Position numbers and translations under genes: made by a program. Of a stretch of DNA of 64,000 nt, positions 45,206 to 54,872 are shown in pieces. The notes under the pieces were generated by a model. It saw only the letters and a list, made by a program, of their open reading frames with translations. It had not been told where the DNA came from and made no database searches. The DNA is from Clostridioides difficile_A (GTDB lineage Bacteria; Bacillota; Clostridia; Peptostreptococcales; Peptostreptococcaceae): positions 2,232,001 to 2,296,000 of the forward strand of contig OX246690.1 in NCBI GenBank assembly GCA_945909635.1. The letters run 5' to 3'. Position 1 is the stretch's first letter; each line of letters opens with the position of its first letter.

Positions 45206-45234
45206 ATTTTAATTTATATAATTAATTTTGTCAA
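45206..45234 (-). promoter_or_regulatory. Vegetative promoter of pbuG
   Basis: TTGACA (45229-45234) and TAAAAT (45206-45211) are separated by 17 bases on the minus strand, about 30 bases before the aptamer. Confidence 0.7.
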
Positions 45235-45533
45235 TATATACGTATATATTATACTGATTTTGTATTAATATTCGATTATATTAAGTATTAATTTCTCTTA
45301 TCCCGATTATAATTATATTCTTTACATTTTCGAAAAATATATGATATTTTAATACAATTTATTTATAGTTGAAATATAAAGCTTACTCTAAGATTATATT
45401 ATAATGAATTGATAAATTTTTTATTTTTAAAAAACAAAGTGAAGAATTTAACTATATGCCATAAAGGGTATTAAAAAATTAAAGTTATTGTAAATCATAT
45501 AATCAATGAATAATCTTTTGATAAAATGTATTT

Positions 45534-45565
45534 ACCTCCATTATGATATAATAAATTATGGAGGT
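45534..45565 (+). other. Inverted repeat overlapping the ribosome binding site of the SLC13 gene
   Basis: ACCTCCATTAT (45534-45544) and ATTATGGAGGT (45555-45565) pair with one internal mismatch and cover the GGAGGT ribosome binding site. A TATAAT lies in the loop. If the transcript starts upstream it would mask translation initiation; alternatively it is an operator. Confidence 0.5.
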
Positions 45566-45575
45566 GAATATAAAA

Positions 45576-46970
45576 ATGGGTATTATTCTTAAGCCAAAAA
45601 AATTTTATATGACTATTATAGCTACAATAATTCTGTACTTTTCTCTTAATTACAGTTTTAATATAAAATTTTCTATATGCTTATCTTTTTTGACCATCTT
45701 AATTTGGGCTATAGACTCTGTTGAAAAAACTGTAGTTGCATTATTTTTCGTAATTCTAGCATTTATTTTTAACATTGCACCCTTAAATGTAATTTTACAA
45801 TTTTTATTTACAGAAAATTTTTATATAATAGTCCTTGCCTACATAATTACTAATGCAGTTACAAAGACAGGTGTTGCAAGGATTATTTCTGAAAAATTAA
45901 TTTTAAATATTGTTAACACTCCTAAAAAAATGATTCTTTTATCATATATTTTAGGTATATTGTTAATATTTTTTATTCCACAACCATTCCCAAGGGTCAT
46001 TTTGGTATCAGCTTTTTACAAAGAGTTTTTAAAAGAACAAAAAATAACTGAAGATTCAAAATCTATACTTTTATTTAGCATATTTACAGCATCTACCTTT
46101 ACATCTATGTTTTTTATAAATGGAGATACCCTTTTAAACTACGTTGTATTAGAACTTGGAAACTGTAATATAAATTGGGGTCAATGGGCTTTTTATATGT
46201 CTGTTCCAACTATAATTACTTGTCTTGTAACTTATTTTTTATTTATTTTTATTTTTAAAAAAGAATTATCTTCAATAGAATTTATTTCTAACAAAAATCT
46301 TGATTCTAATAAATTTCAATTTTCATATTCTAATTTTAAAATGGAGTTTAATTTATTGAATAAGGAACAAAAATACACTTTTTTATGCCTAGGAATAATG
46401 TTTTTTATGTTTTTGACCCAGTTTATACATAACATAAACACTCTAATCATAATGTCAATTTGTGTACTTCTTTTATTATTAAGAAAAATAATTGGATTCA
46501 ATACTTTAAAAGAAATAAACTGGAAAGTCCTTATTTTTTTCGTAGCGGCATTTTCAATTGGAGGAGTATTAAAGTACTCTGGAGTTGTAGATATAATGGG
46601 AAATTATTTGATAAAGTTTATACCACACTCTTCAGAAATTATTTCAATCTTATTTTTAATAACTCTAACAATAGTATTGAATATATGTCTTGGAAGTGCT
46701 GTTACTACATCATCTGTGGTAATACCATTGCTTGGAAGTTTGCACATACTAAAAGAAAATAGCATTACATTATGCCTATTTGTCTATATCATAGTAAGTA
46801 TACAATACATACTACCATTCCATCATGCAACAATAATGGTTGGACACGGTGAAAATCTGTATAATAGCAAGGTTATTTTTAAGTATGGTTTAACTTTAAT
46901 TCCTTTAACTTATTTTATAATAATATGTGTGACATTCCCCTGGTGGAGATTCATAGGTTTAGAAATCTAA
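45576..46970 (+). CDS. SLC13/DASS family anion (dicarboxylate or sulfate) permease
   Basis: A 464-residue membrane protein with about 12 segments. The second half contains FFVAAFSIGGVLKYSGV and GSAVTTSSVVIPLLGSL, which resemble the SNT-type sodium/anion-binding motif of the divalent anion:sodium symporters, and the C-terminus QYILPFHHATIMVGHG fits as well. The start at 45576 follows GGAGGTG; the in-frame ATG at 45558 lies before that site. Substrate is not clear from the sequence. It ends in a terminator shared with the converging transaldolase gene. Confidence 0.8.
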   Translation: MGIILKPKKFYMTIIATIILYFSLNYSFNIKFSICLSFLTILIWAIDSVEKTVVALFFVILAFIFNIAPLNVILQFLFTENFYIIVLAYIITNAVTKTGVARIISEKLILNIVNTPKKMILLSYILGILLIFFIPQPFPRVILVSAFYKEFLKEQKITEDSKSILLFSIFTASTFTSMFFINGDTLLNYVVLELGNCNINWGQWAFYMSVPTIITCLVTYFLFIFIFKKELSSIEFISNKNLDSNKFQFSYSNFKMEFNLLNKEQKYTFLCLGIMFFMFLTQFIHNINTLIIMSICVLLLLLRKIIGFNTLKEINWKVLIFFVAAFSIGGVLKYSGVVDIMGNYLIKFIPHSSEIISILFLITLTIVLNICLGSAVTTSSVVIPLLGSLHILKENSITLCLFVYIIVSIQYILPFHHATIMVGHGENLYNSKVIFKYGLTLIPLTYFIIICVTFPWWRFIGLEI

Positions 46971-47041
46971 AAAGATGAAAATATGAATTAACTTAAAATA
47001 ATAGCTTAAATTATTAAAAATAATTCATATTTTCATCTTTT
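46970..47041. terminator. Bidirectional terminator between SLC13 and transaldolase genes
   Basis: A perfect stem of about 21 bases (46970-46990 with 47021-47041) begins right at the SLC13 stop codon. A and T runs lie at the base in both orientations. Confidence 0.85.
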
Positions 47042-47093
47042 AATACAAGTCTACTTACATAATTAGGCATAAAACCACTTTTTAATTATAATG

Positions 47094-47768
47094 CTAGATA
47101 TTATTTGTTTTACTACCTTTTCCAAAAGTATTCTCCCAATCTTCTATAAACTTATCTACACTCCAGTCTGTCAATGGATGATTCATCATAGCCTTACAAA
47201 TATCGTATGGTACTGTAACACTATGTACTCCATTTTGCATTAATTCTATAACTTGTTGTGCATTTTTAAAACTTGCAGCAAGTACTTTTGTGTCCATTTT
47301 ATATGTATCTATTATTTTTATAAGCTCTGAAACCATAGATACTCCATCGCCAGATATATTATCAAGTCTATTTACATAAGGCGCAATATAGTTTGCTCCA
47401 GCTTTTGCAGCCAAAAAACCTTGATGTGCTGTAAATATTGCAGTAGCAGTTATTTTTATCCCTTTTTTATGAAGGTCTTTTATAGCTCTTAAACCATCTT
47501 GTGTTACAGGTATTTTTACATATATGTTTTTTCTCAAACTACTTATATATAATGCCTCTTCTAATATTTCTTCATACTTTTTACTTAACACTTGAGCATG
47601 TATAGGCATATCCTCACCTATAATTTCACCAATCTCATTTATGAGTTGCTTAAAATTCTTTTTTTCTTTTGAGACAATACTTGGATTTGTAGTTACACCA
47701 TCTATTGGTAAACAAGTACATAATTCCTTAATCTCCTCTACATTACCTGTATCTAAGATTAGTTGCAT
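47094..47768 (-). CDS. Transaldolase-like protein (fructose-6-phosphate aldolase subfamily)
   Basis: A 224-residue TIM-barrel enzyme with DGVTTNPSIV near residue 23, the Schiff-base lysine in NIYVKIPVT near 86, and TATAIFTAHQGFLAAKAGA near 110. Its length fits the short TalC/FSA/MipB subfamily, which acts in sugar phosphate metabolism. AAAGGGGGA precedes the start. It is transcribed away from the DeoR regulator at 48041, which may control it. Confidence 0.85.
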   Translation of the reverse strand: MQLILDTGNVEEIKELCTCLPIDGVTTNPSIVSKEKKNFKQLINEIGEIIGEDMPIHAQVLSKKYEEILEEALYISSLRKNIYVKIPVTQDGLRAIKDLHKKGIKITATAIFTAHQGFLAAKAGANYIAPYVNRLDNISGDGVSMVSELIKIIDTYKMDTKVLAASFKNAQQVIELMQNGVHSVTVPYDICKAMMNHPLTDWSVDKFIEDWENTFGKGSKTNNI

Positions 47769-48040
47769 TAAAATATCCCCCTTTAGTTTTTATTTATTCT
47801 TATTATATATTGATTTGGTATTATTTTCAATAATTTTGTTATTGTTTTTTCTTTTTTATTATTGTTTTACTTTTCTTTTTAATTTTATAATCTCTTTATT
47901 TATTAAATTCTAAATATATAATTATCAAAAATATACTTTTTATATTAAATTAATTTTGTATTCCATGTTAAAATAGTTGATATATGGTATTTTATCTTAT
48001 AATATTTACTATAATACTACATTAGGAAAAGAGGTAAAAA

Positions 48041-48805
48041 ATGTTTGCAGAAGAAAGGATTCAAGCTATATTAAATATCCTAAAAAAAGAAGGTAGAGTT
48101 ACTGTAAAAGAACTCAGTTCTAAATTTAACGTTACAGAAGATTGTATAAGAAAAGACTTAAAAAATATAGAAAAAATCTCTTCAATACGAAGAATTTATG
48201 GTGGAGCTGTATTAGCCAGAGAAACCTTAGAAAACCAAGATACAAAAGATAGAAAAGAAATCAACATTCCAACAAAGAAAATAATAGCAGAGAAAGCATT
48301 TAATCTAATTACAGATAGAGAAACTATATTTTTAGACATCTCTACAATTAATATTTTACTGGCAAAACTTCTAGCTGAAAGTAATAAAAAGGTGACACTA
48401 GTGACAAATATGTTGGACATACTAAATGTAGTTACTTCAAGACCAAATAATTTAAATATAATCTCTACTGGAGGTTTATTAAATCTTAGTCTTGATGGAT
48501 TTGTTGGTACTCCAACTATAGACTTTATATCAAAATATAAATTTGACAAGACCTTTATGGGTAGTTGTGGTGTGGATGTATTTAACTCTTCACTTACAAC
48601 TTTTGAAATTGAAGATGGGCTTACAAAAAAAGCTATAATAAATTCAAGTAAGAAAGTATTTATAGTTATGGAAGATAAAAAATTTAAATTTGATGGAAAC
48701 TTTAAATTTGCTCACTTAGAAGATATTAGTTCTATAATTACAGAAAAATCTCCTACTCCTGATATAGTAAACACTTTATCCGAATTTAATGTAAATGTTT
48801 TATAA
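48041..48805 (+). CDS. DeoR-family transcriptional regulator
   Basis: A 254-residue sugar-phosphate-responsive repressor. The N-terminal helix-turn-helix covers residues 3-57 (GRVTVKELSSKFNVTEDCIRKDL), followed by the DeoR sensor domain with the phosphate-sugar binding IFLDISTINILLAK and GSCGVDVF segments. It is divergent from the transaldolase gene across 270 bases, suggesting that it regulates that gene or itself. AAAAGAGGT precedes the start. Confidence 0.87.
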   Translation: MFAEERIQAILNILKKEGRVTVKELSSKFNVTEDCIRKDLKNIEKISSIRRIYGGAVLARETLENQDTKDRKEINIPTKKIIAEKAFNLITDRETIFLDISTINILLAKLLAESNKKVTLVTNMLDILNVVTSRPNNLNIISTGGLLNLSLDGFVGTPTIDFISKYKFDKTFMGSCGVDVFNSSLTTFEIEDGLTKKAIINSSKKVFIVMEDKKFKFDGNFKFAHLEDISSIITEKSPTPDIVNTLSEFNVNVL

Positions 48806-48926
48806 ACTCAATTACACACTTTATAGATTTACTTATAAATATAAATTATTATTTTATAAAGAAGCTTAAAAAACCTAATTTTCTAATAATTATTTTACAA
48901 TTGAATTTAGTGGTTAAAACTAATTT

Positions 48927-48974
48927 GAAATAGACTTTCTAAATCTAATACAGTTATTTTTAGAAAGTCTATTT
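48927..48974. terminator. Bidirectional terminator between deoR-like and YtxH-like genes
   Basis: GAAATAGACTTTCTAAA (48927-48943) pairs with TTTAGAAAGTCTATTTC (48958-48974). Confidence 0.85.
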
Positions 48975-49017
48975 CTTTAACAAACAATTTAATACTATTA
49001 TACACTATATATAAATC

Positions 49018-49239
49018 TTATTTCATTTCATCTTTCATTTGCTTTTCTATTTCTTTAGCAAATTTTTTTTGCTCGTATCTTTCCATCATTTCGTCTTTTT
49101 TCATTTCTAAGTTTACCATAGCACCTTGGGCATCATCTTTTAAATCCTCAGCAGTATTCTTCATTACATAAGCTGTCTTTTTAACACCGTCTTTTATATC
49201 TTCTTTCATATTTTTCATGTCTCTTTTTAATCTATCCAT
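49018..49239 (-). CDS. Small helical protein, YtxH/CsbD-like character
   Basis: A 73-residue, highly charged, all-helical protein (MDRLKRDMKNMKEDIKDGV start) rich in Lys, Glu, Asp and Met. The start at 49239 is chosen because GAGGAGGT lies upstream; the longer form to 49317 would include that site. It resembles small stress-related amphipathic helical proteins, but I cannot name a family. No membrane segment. Confidence 0.6.
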   Translation of the reverse strand: MDRLKRDMKNMKEDIKDGVKKTAYVMKNTAEDLKDDAQGAMVNLEMKKDEMMERYEQKKFAKEIEKQMKDEMK

Positions 49240-49648
49240 CAAAACTACCTCCTCTGTAAATATAATATTTTCTATATTTATTTTTCCCAAAGTACATATA
49301 TTTATTTGCAATATCACTTATAATTTTTAAGTCATTAAATGTAATTTAATAGTGCTTAAATATATAAATTTCGATAGATTAAATATTTCTTGTTTCAAAA
49401 TAAAAATAACATCAAACATAAACTATATGCTCGATGTTATTTTCTAAATTCACAATAACTTAATTGTTGGGATTACTATAATGATGACTTATATGGAGGA
49501 TGTAATAAAATCTCATCATTATAGTTTGGTGTATTTTATGGTTTAAAACTTTTTTTATTTATATTTATATAATACATTTTTAGTATGAATTTTTTATGAT
49601 TTTAGAATGAACTATTATTGAAACTTCTATATTATTTATTCAAACAAA
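49240..49648. other. Intergenic region with two inverted repeats
   Basis: It contains a hairpin AAAATAACATC/GATGTTATTTT (49403-49413 and 49432-49443), which could be a terminator, and a 13-bp perfect inverted repeat (49475-49487 and 49513-49525) around a 25-base loop with GGAGGATG in it. No gene is seen. Confidence 0.5.
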
Positions 49649-50926
49649 TCAATTTTTAAATTCGACTGTAAATACTACAGAGTTTTCTTTATTTTTTATA
49701 CTATAATCAAATCCATGACTTTTAAAAATTTGACTGACTATATAAAGTCCAAGTCCACTTCCTCCAGTTTTTCGTGAACGAGATTTTTCTATTCTATAAA
49801 ACGGATTAAATATTTCTTCTAAATAACGTTTCTCTATAGTTACACCAGTATTTTCAATTTCTAAAATTACCCTTTGATTAGAAGTCTTTTTATTTATACG
49901 TTTATTTTTATCATAAAGTCTAATTATAAGCTCTGAACCTTCAGGAGAATATTTTATGGCATTATTTATTATATTATTAATTGCCTTAGTTATTCTTTCT
50001 TGGTCTGCTTTTACTTCTAGATTTTCCTCTATTTTTAAAATAGTTTTCATATGTTTTTCTTCTATTAAAAATACTTGTCTTTTTACCAATCTATTTAAAA
50101 GTTCGCTTATATTTATTGATACAAGCTTCAAATCTTTTTCAAGTATCTCTGATTTTGAAACTTCTATCATTTCATTTACTAAATCTTTTAATTCTTGTGT
50201 ACATTCATATGATTTTTTCAGATAAGTATCCCTATCTTTATACTTACCTACACTATAAATCATCCCTTCAATTTGACCACTTATTATGGTTATTGGAGTT
50301 TTTAGTTCATGTGATATTGTGGCGACAAAATCCTTTCTCCTATATTCTTGTTCTCTCTCACTCTCTATTATATTTATCAGAGGTTTTGTTATTACAATCG
50401 AATATATATAGGCTCCAATAATTGCTATTAATATCGCTATTGATATGATGTATGGCATTAACTTTCTTATAACTTCGTTTGCTTCATCAATTGGCTGTAA
50501 TGGCATAACGAGTTCCAAAGTATATGGCCCATCTTTTGCATCTTTAGTATATATAGGTATAGATGTTCTATATTCATCCTCAATGCTATTAATCATGTAC
50601 TTACTGTATCTTAAAATAACTACTTCATTTTTACCATATACGATTTTTCCTTGACTATCTTTTAATAAAATAGCAAGATTTTGGTCTTTAGCCATATAAT
50701 AAAGTCTTTCTTCTAGAGTATATGTATCAAAATGAATTGAACTATCTACTAAAGACTTTAAACTTTCTTGAAGAGACTCAATTTTATACTCATGATAATA
50801 TGATGGCAATAAAAAATATAAAATTAGATATATTATTAAAGCTAATGCTATTAATAATGATGTCGTTATAGAAAATAACTTATACTTTATGCTTAACTTT
50901 TCCCACTTATCAAATATCCTTCTCAA
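49649..50926 (-). CDS. Sensor histidine kinase
   Basis: A 425-residue membrane kinase: TM1 at about 17-42, an extracellular domain to about 150, TM2 at about 155-178, then almost directly the phospho-acceptor helix with SHELKTPI near 211 and the HATPase domain with NNAIKYSPEG, and GGSGLGLYIV near the end. There is very little room for a HAMP domain. The start is TTG at 50926, overlapping the response regulator gene by 17 bases, so the two are one operon. The signal is unknown. Confidence 0.88.
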   Translation of the reverse strand: MRRIFDKWEKLSIKYKLFSITTSLLIALALIIYLILYFLLPSYYHEYKIESLQESLKSLVDSSIHFDTYTLEERLYYMAKDQNLAILLKDSQGKIVYGKNEVVILRYSKYMINSIEDEYRTSIPIYTKDAKDGPYTLELVMPLQPIDEANEVIRKLMPYIISIAILIAIIGAYIYSIVITKPLINIIESEREQEYRRKDFVATISHELKTPITIISGQIEGMIYSVGKYKDRDTYLKKSYECTQELKDLVNEMIEVSKSEILEKDLKLVSINISELLNRLVKRQVFLIEEKHMKTILKIEENLEVKADQERITKAINNIINNAIKYSPEGSELIIRLYDKNKRINKKTSNQRVILEIENTGVTIEKRYLEEIFNPFYRIEKSRSRKTGGSGLGLYIVSQIFKSHGFDYSIKNKENSVVFTVEFKN

Positions 50927-51578
50927 GTGTATATCCTATCCCTTTTACAGTTTTAATATATGGTAATGATATTTTTTTTCTTATATTTTTTATATGTGCA
51001 TCTACAATCCTAGTATCTCCATAATAGTCATAACCCCATATACTATCTAAAAGACCTTCTCTAGTTATAACCTGTGGATACTTTTCTATTAGAGCTTTCA
51101 ATATATTAAACTCTTTTAGTGTAAGCTCTATAGGTTCTCCATCTATCTCAGCTATATATGTGTTTAAATCTAACTTTAATTTTTCAAAAACTATAAATTT
51201 ATCATTTATAGTTTTGTTACTTCTTCTCAAAATAGCTTCTACTCTTTTTATAAGAAGATTAAATGAAAATGGCTTTGTTATATAGTCATCACATTCTAGG
51301 TCAAAGCCTTTAAGTTGGTCCCCTTCATCATTCAAAGCAGTCAAAAATATAATTGGAACACTTGATGATTTTCTTATCATTTTACAGACCCCATAACCAT
51401 CTAGATTTGGCATCATTATATCTAATATAACTAAATCATAACTTCCTTGTTTAAACTTTTGTATACCTTCCAACCCATCATTGGCTGTATCAACTTGATA
51501 ACCTTCTGCACTTAAAAATTCTGATATTAATTCTTGTATATTTGAATCATCTTCAATTACAAGTATTGACGAGTTCAT
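50910..51578 (-). CDS. OmpR-family response regulator
   Basis: A 222-residue regulator. The receiver domain (1-118) has acidic residues EDD at 8-10, the phosphorylation Asp in DLVILDIMMP near 52, and Lys in TKPF near 102. The winged helix DNA-binding domain (about 125-222) shows LTLKEFNILKALIEK and VDAHIKNIRKKI. It is paired with the kinase that follows. The targets are not visible from this sequence. Confidence 0.9.
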   Translation of the reverse strand: MNSSILVIEDDSNIQELISEFLSAEGYQVDTANDGLEGIQKFKQGSYDLVILDIMMPNLDGYGVCKMIRKSSSVPIIFLTALNDEGDQLKGFDLECDDYITKPFSFNLLIKRVEAILRRSNKTINDKFIVFEKLKLDLNTYIAEIDGEPIELTLKEFNILKALIEKYPQVITREGLLDSIWGYDYYGDTRIVDAHIKNIRKKISLPYIKTVKGIGYTLEKDI

Positions 51579-51654
51579 TCTATCAATCCTTTCTATTTTA
51601 TTTGAAATTTCCTACATTACTTATATTTTATATCATTGTTGTGAATTTTACATG

Positions 51655-51713
51655 AAAAAAGAGCTATCTTAATTTGTAAATTAATTCTTTTAATTTAAAG
51701 ATAGCTCTTTTTT
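51655..51713 (-). terminator. Terminator of the copA gene
   Basis: A 16-bp stem (AAAAAAGAGCTATCTT with its complement at 51698-51713) separates copA from the two-component operon, ending in a uridine tract on the minus strand. Confidence 0.85.
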
Positions 51714-51737
51714 ATACATTTTATTTAACTTTTTAAT

Positions 51738-54236
51738 CTAATCTCTTTTATATGGTTTGAAATTTTTAAGTCTAAGTGCATTTGAAACAACTGAAACTGA
51801 ACTTAAACTCATAGCCGCTGCTGCAATCATGGGATTTAACAAAGGTCCTCCAAATATATACAATAATCCTGCTGCTACAGGTATACCAATCGTATTGTAT
51901 CCAAATGCCCAAAATAGGTTTTGTTTTATGTTTTTTATAGTCTCATGACTAAGTTTAATTGCTGTTGGAACATCCATCAAGTCACTCTTCATAAGTACTA
52001 TATCTGCAGACTCAATTGCTACATCAGTTCCACTTCCTATTGCTATACCTATATTTGCTTTTGCAAGGGCTGGAGCATCATTTATTCCATCTCCTACCAT
52101 TGCAACAAAGTTGCCTTGGTTTTGTAATTTTTCAACTTCTTTAGACTTATCTTCTGGTAATACTTCTGCTAACACCATATCTATACCTACTTGACTTGCT
52201 ATAGCATTTGCAGTTTTTACATTATCTCCAGTTACCATTGCAACTTTTATTCCCATATCATGAAGGATTTCTATTGCTTTTTTACTACTTTCTTTAACTA
52301 CATCTGCTACTGCAATTATTCCTGCCAACTTTCCATCTACAGCTATATACATAGGTGTTTTACCTTGGCTTGCCAACTCATTAGATTTTTCTTCTAAATC
52401 TTCAAGAAGAATATTATTATCATTCATAAGTTTTTTATTTCCAAGTAATATATTTTCTTTATTGATAATAACTTGTATACCAGCACCTGGTATAGCTTTA
52501 AAGTCGTCAACTTTTTCCAATTTTATATTCTCTTCTTCACCATATCTTACTATTGCTTCACCAAGAGGATGTTCTGAACCTTTTTCTGCACTTGAAGCAA
52601 TCTTAATAAGATATTCTTCTTCTACATTATTTAATACAATATCTGTTACCTTTGGTTTTCCTTCTGTTATTGTTCCTGTTTTATCAAATATTACTGTATT
52701 TACTTTATGTGCAGATTCTAATGCTTCTCCACCTTTTATCAATATACCATTTTCTGCACCTTTTCCAGTCCCAACCATTATAGCAGTTGGTGTTGCTAAT
52801 CCTAGTGCACAAGGACAAGCAATTACAAGCACTGATATAAAGATAGTAAGTACAAAGACTATATCTTTTCCACCTACTAAAAACCACAATAATGATGCCA
52901 CTACTGCTATTGCAATTACTATTGGTACAAAATATCCAGACACAGTATCTGCAAGTTTGGCAATAGGTGCCTTTGTACCTTGAGCATCTTCAACTAATTT
53001 TATTATTTGAGCAAGAGCTGTGTCTCCACCGATTTTTTCAGCCTTAAACTTAATAACTCCATTTTTATTTATACTAGCTCCTGTAACTTTACCTCCAACA
53101 TTCTTTTCTACTGGTATACTTTCTCCTGTAAGCATAGATTCATCAACTGATGTATATCCCTCTATTACGACACCATCTACTGGTATCTTAGTACCTGGCT
53201 TTACTAATATTATATCTCCAATTCCTACTTCTTCTATAGGAGTCTCTACTTCTTTACCATCCACTAATACTATTGCAGTTTTTGGTTGTAATCCCATAAG
53301 TTTTTTAATTGCTTCTGATGTTTTTCCTTTTGATTTTGATTCTAAATATTTGCCAAGTAAAATAAGTGCTATTATTATTCCTGCACTTTCATAATATAAC
53401 TGATGATGGTGCATACCTTGAATTTGTCCATTTGCTATTTGTATTGTTGTATATAAACTATACAAAAATGCTGCTAATGTACCAATTGCAACTAAAGAAT
53501 CCATATTAGGGCTTAAAGAAAAAAGTGCTTTAAATCCATTTATATAAAATTTATATCCAGCTATCATTACTGGTATTACTAAAATCAGCTGAATTAATGC
53601 ATAATTCAAAGTATTCGTCATAGGGTTTATAATCTCTGGCAAAGGCCATGGCCCTATAGGCTTTATTATCATAGGTCCCATTGCTATATAAAACAATGGA
53701 ACTGCAAATACTATTGCAACTATAAATTTAACAAATAAAGACTTCATTTCTTTTTCTTTTCTTAATTTATCTTCATCTACATCAACCTTATCTCTTACCT
53801 CTTCTATTGGCTTATATCCAGCTTTTTCAATAGCTGCTTTTATTTGAGATAATTTTACCTTTGATGGATTATAATCTATATTAGCTTTATCTGTTGCTAT
53901 ATTTACACTAATGTTCTCTACTCCATCCAATTTCTTTACTACTCTCTCTACTGCTTTTGCACAAGCTGCACATGTCATTCCATCAATTTTCATATCAATT
54001 TTTTTATTACTTTCTTCCTTTACAATTCCATATCCAGCTTTTTCTACAACCTGTTTTATATCATCAAAACTAACTTTAGAATTATCATATTCTATTTTAA
54101 GTTTTTCAGTAGCTATATTTACACTCTGGTCATATACTCCATCCATTTTCTTGGTTACTCTTTCTACTGCCTTTGCACAGGCTGCACATGTCATACCTGT
54201 GATTTTATAACTTTCTACTACTTTATTTGAACTCAT
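51738..54236 (-). CDS. copA: Copper-translocating P-type ATPase
   Basis: An 832-residue P1B-type ATPase. Two heavy-metal-associated domains, each with GMTCAACAKAVERV, occupy residues about 10-75 and 82-147. Eight membrane helices follow, with CPC in CPCALGLATP, the actuator LTGES, the phosphorylation motif DKTGTITEGKP, and the hinge VGDGINDAPAL. The last helix contains the MSLSSVSVVSNA copper-binding segment typical of CopA. It exports Cu+. A CsoR-type operator overlaps its promoter. The start has AAAGGACGGA upstream. Confidence 0.95.
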   Translation of the reverse strand: MSSNKVVESYKITGMTCAACAKAVERVTKKMDGVYDQSVNIATEKLKIEYDNSKVSFDDIKQVVEKAGYGIVKEESNKKIDMKIDGMTCAACAKAVERVVKKLDGVENISVNIATDKANIDYNPSKVKLSQIKAAIEKAGYKPIEEVRDKVDVDEDKLRKEKEMKSLFVKFIVAIVFAVPLFYIAMGPMIIKPIGPWPLPEIINPMTNTLNYALIQLILVIPVMIAGYKFYINGFKALFSLSPNMDSLVAIGTLAAFLYSLYTTIQIANGQIQGMHHHQLYYESAGIIIALILLGKYLESKSKGKTSEAIKKLMGLQPKTAIVLVDGKEVETPIEEVGIGDIILVKPGTKIPVDGVVIEGYTSVDESMLTGESIPVEKNVGGKVTGASINKNGVIKFKAEKIGGDTALAQIIKLVEDAQGTKAPIAKLADTVSGYFVPIVIAIAVVASLLWFLVGGKDIVFVLTIFISVLVIACPCALGLATPTAIMVGTGKGAENGILIKGGEALESAHKVNTVIFDKTGTITEGKPKVTDIVLNNVEEEYLIKIASSAEKGSEHPLGEAIVRYGEEENIKLEKVDDFKAIPGAGIQVIINKENILLGNKKLMNDNNILLEDLEEKSNELASQGKTPMYIAVDGKLAGIIAVADVVKESSKKAIEILHDMGIKVAMVTGDNVKTANAIASQVGIDMVLAEVLPEDKSKEVEKLQNQGNFVAMVGDGINDAPALAKANIGIAIGSGTDVAIESADIVLMKSDLMDVPTAIKLSHETIKNIKQNLFWAFGYNTIGIPVAAGLLYIFGGPLLNPMIAAAAMSLSSVSVVSNALRLKNFKPYKRD

Positions 54237-54340
54237 AATAAATCCGTCCTTTCTTTTAACATGTTTTCAATCAATTTATAATTTTGCGCTTTGATATGTA
54301 ATCTTGATAAATTATTTATTTAGAAATCTATATTTTTATT

Positions 54341-54358
54341 ATACCCCCTATAGGTATA
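54341..54358 (-). promoter_or_regulatory. CsoR-type copper operator in the copA promoter
   Basis: The minus strand reads ATACCTATAGGGGGTAT, close to the B. subtilis copZA operator pattern (TACC-N4-GGGGGTAT). It lies in the spacer between a TTGATT -35 and a TATAAT -10, 18 bases apart, so binding would block RNA polymerase. No csoR gene is in the window. Confidence 0.75.
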
Positions 54359-54458
54359 CTTAATCAATATTTTTTTATAATTTTTTATAAATAAATTTAT
54401 TAGTTATATTTATTTGTATTTACTAAAAAAGTATACTCCTAATTAGATATATAAATAA

Positions 54459-54509
54459 AAATAGAGTATATAAATTGTTTAATGTTTGTACAATTTATAT
54501 ACTCTATTT
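54459..54509 (-). terminator. Terminator of the DUF1450-like gene
   Basis: A perfect 20-bp stem (54459-54478 with 54490-54509) lies 27 bases past the stop at 54536. Confidence 0.85.
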
Positions 54510-54535
54510 CTTATAATTTATATTCTATTTATAGT

Positions 54536-54727
54536 TTATTCCTTACATGCTTCGAAAAATTCTGCTTCTGTTTCTTTTATTTCAAGCTCATTGTCTATTA
54601 TCCCGACAGCTTCTTTTTTAAATGCTCTACATTGACCTATACAACCAGTCTTCACATTTTCTTCTCCAACTAAAGTTTTTAACTTATTTACATCCACATT
54701 TGAACAGTTTGGACATACTCTTATCAT
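54536..54727 (-). CDS. Small cysteine-containing protein, DUF1450-like
   Basis: A 63-residue protein with CPNCSNVD at the N-terminus and GCIGQCRAF in the middle, matching the pattern of the DUF1450 (YuzB-like) family. The four cysteines suggest metal or Fe-S binding, or a thioredoxin-like fragment. It lies upstream of copA on the same strand but is separated by a terminator. AGGAGG precedes the start. Function unknown. Confidence 0.7.
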   Translation of the reverse strand: MIRVCPNCSNVDVNKLKTLVGEENVKTGCIGQCRAFKKEAVGIIDNELEIKETEAEFFEACKE

Positions 54728-54872
54728 ATTTAAGTTCCTCCTAATTAATGTCTAATTAATAGTTTTATACCCAAATATAAATTTTATAAAAATCTTTTTT
54801 GTTATAAATTATTTCCATAAATTCCATTTTTGTCATATTATCAACATTATATAGACATTTTATATATTATTA

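Noticed and set aside
52462..52983. A 173-codon plus-strand frame inside copA
   Set aside because: It is antisense to a well-conserved P-type ATPase core and has no translation signals.
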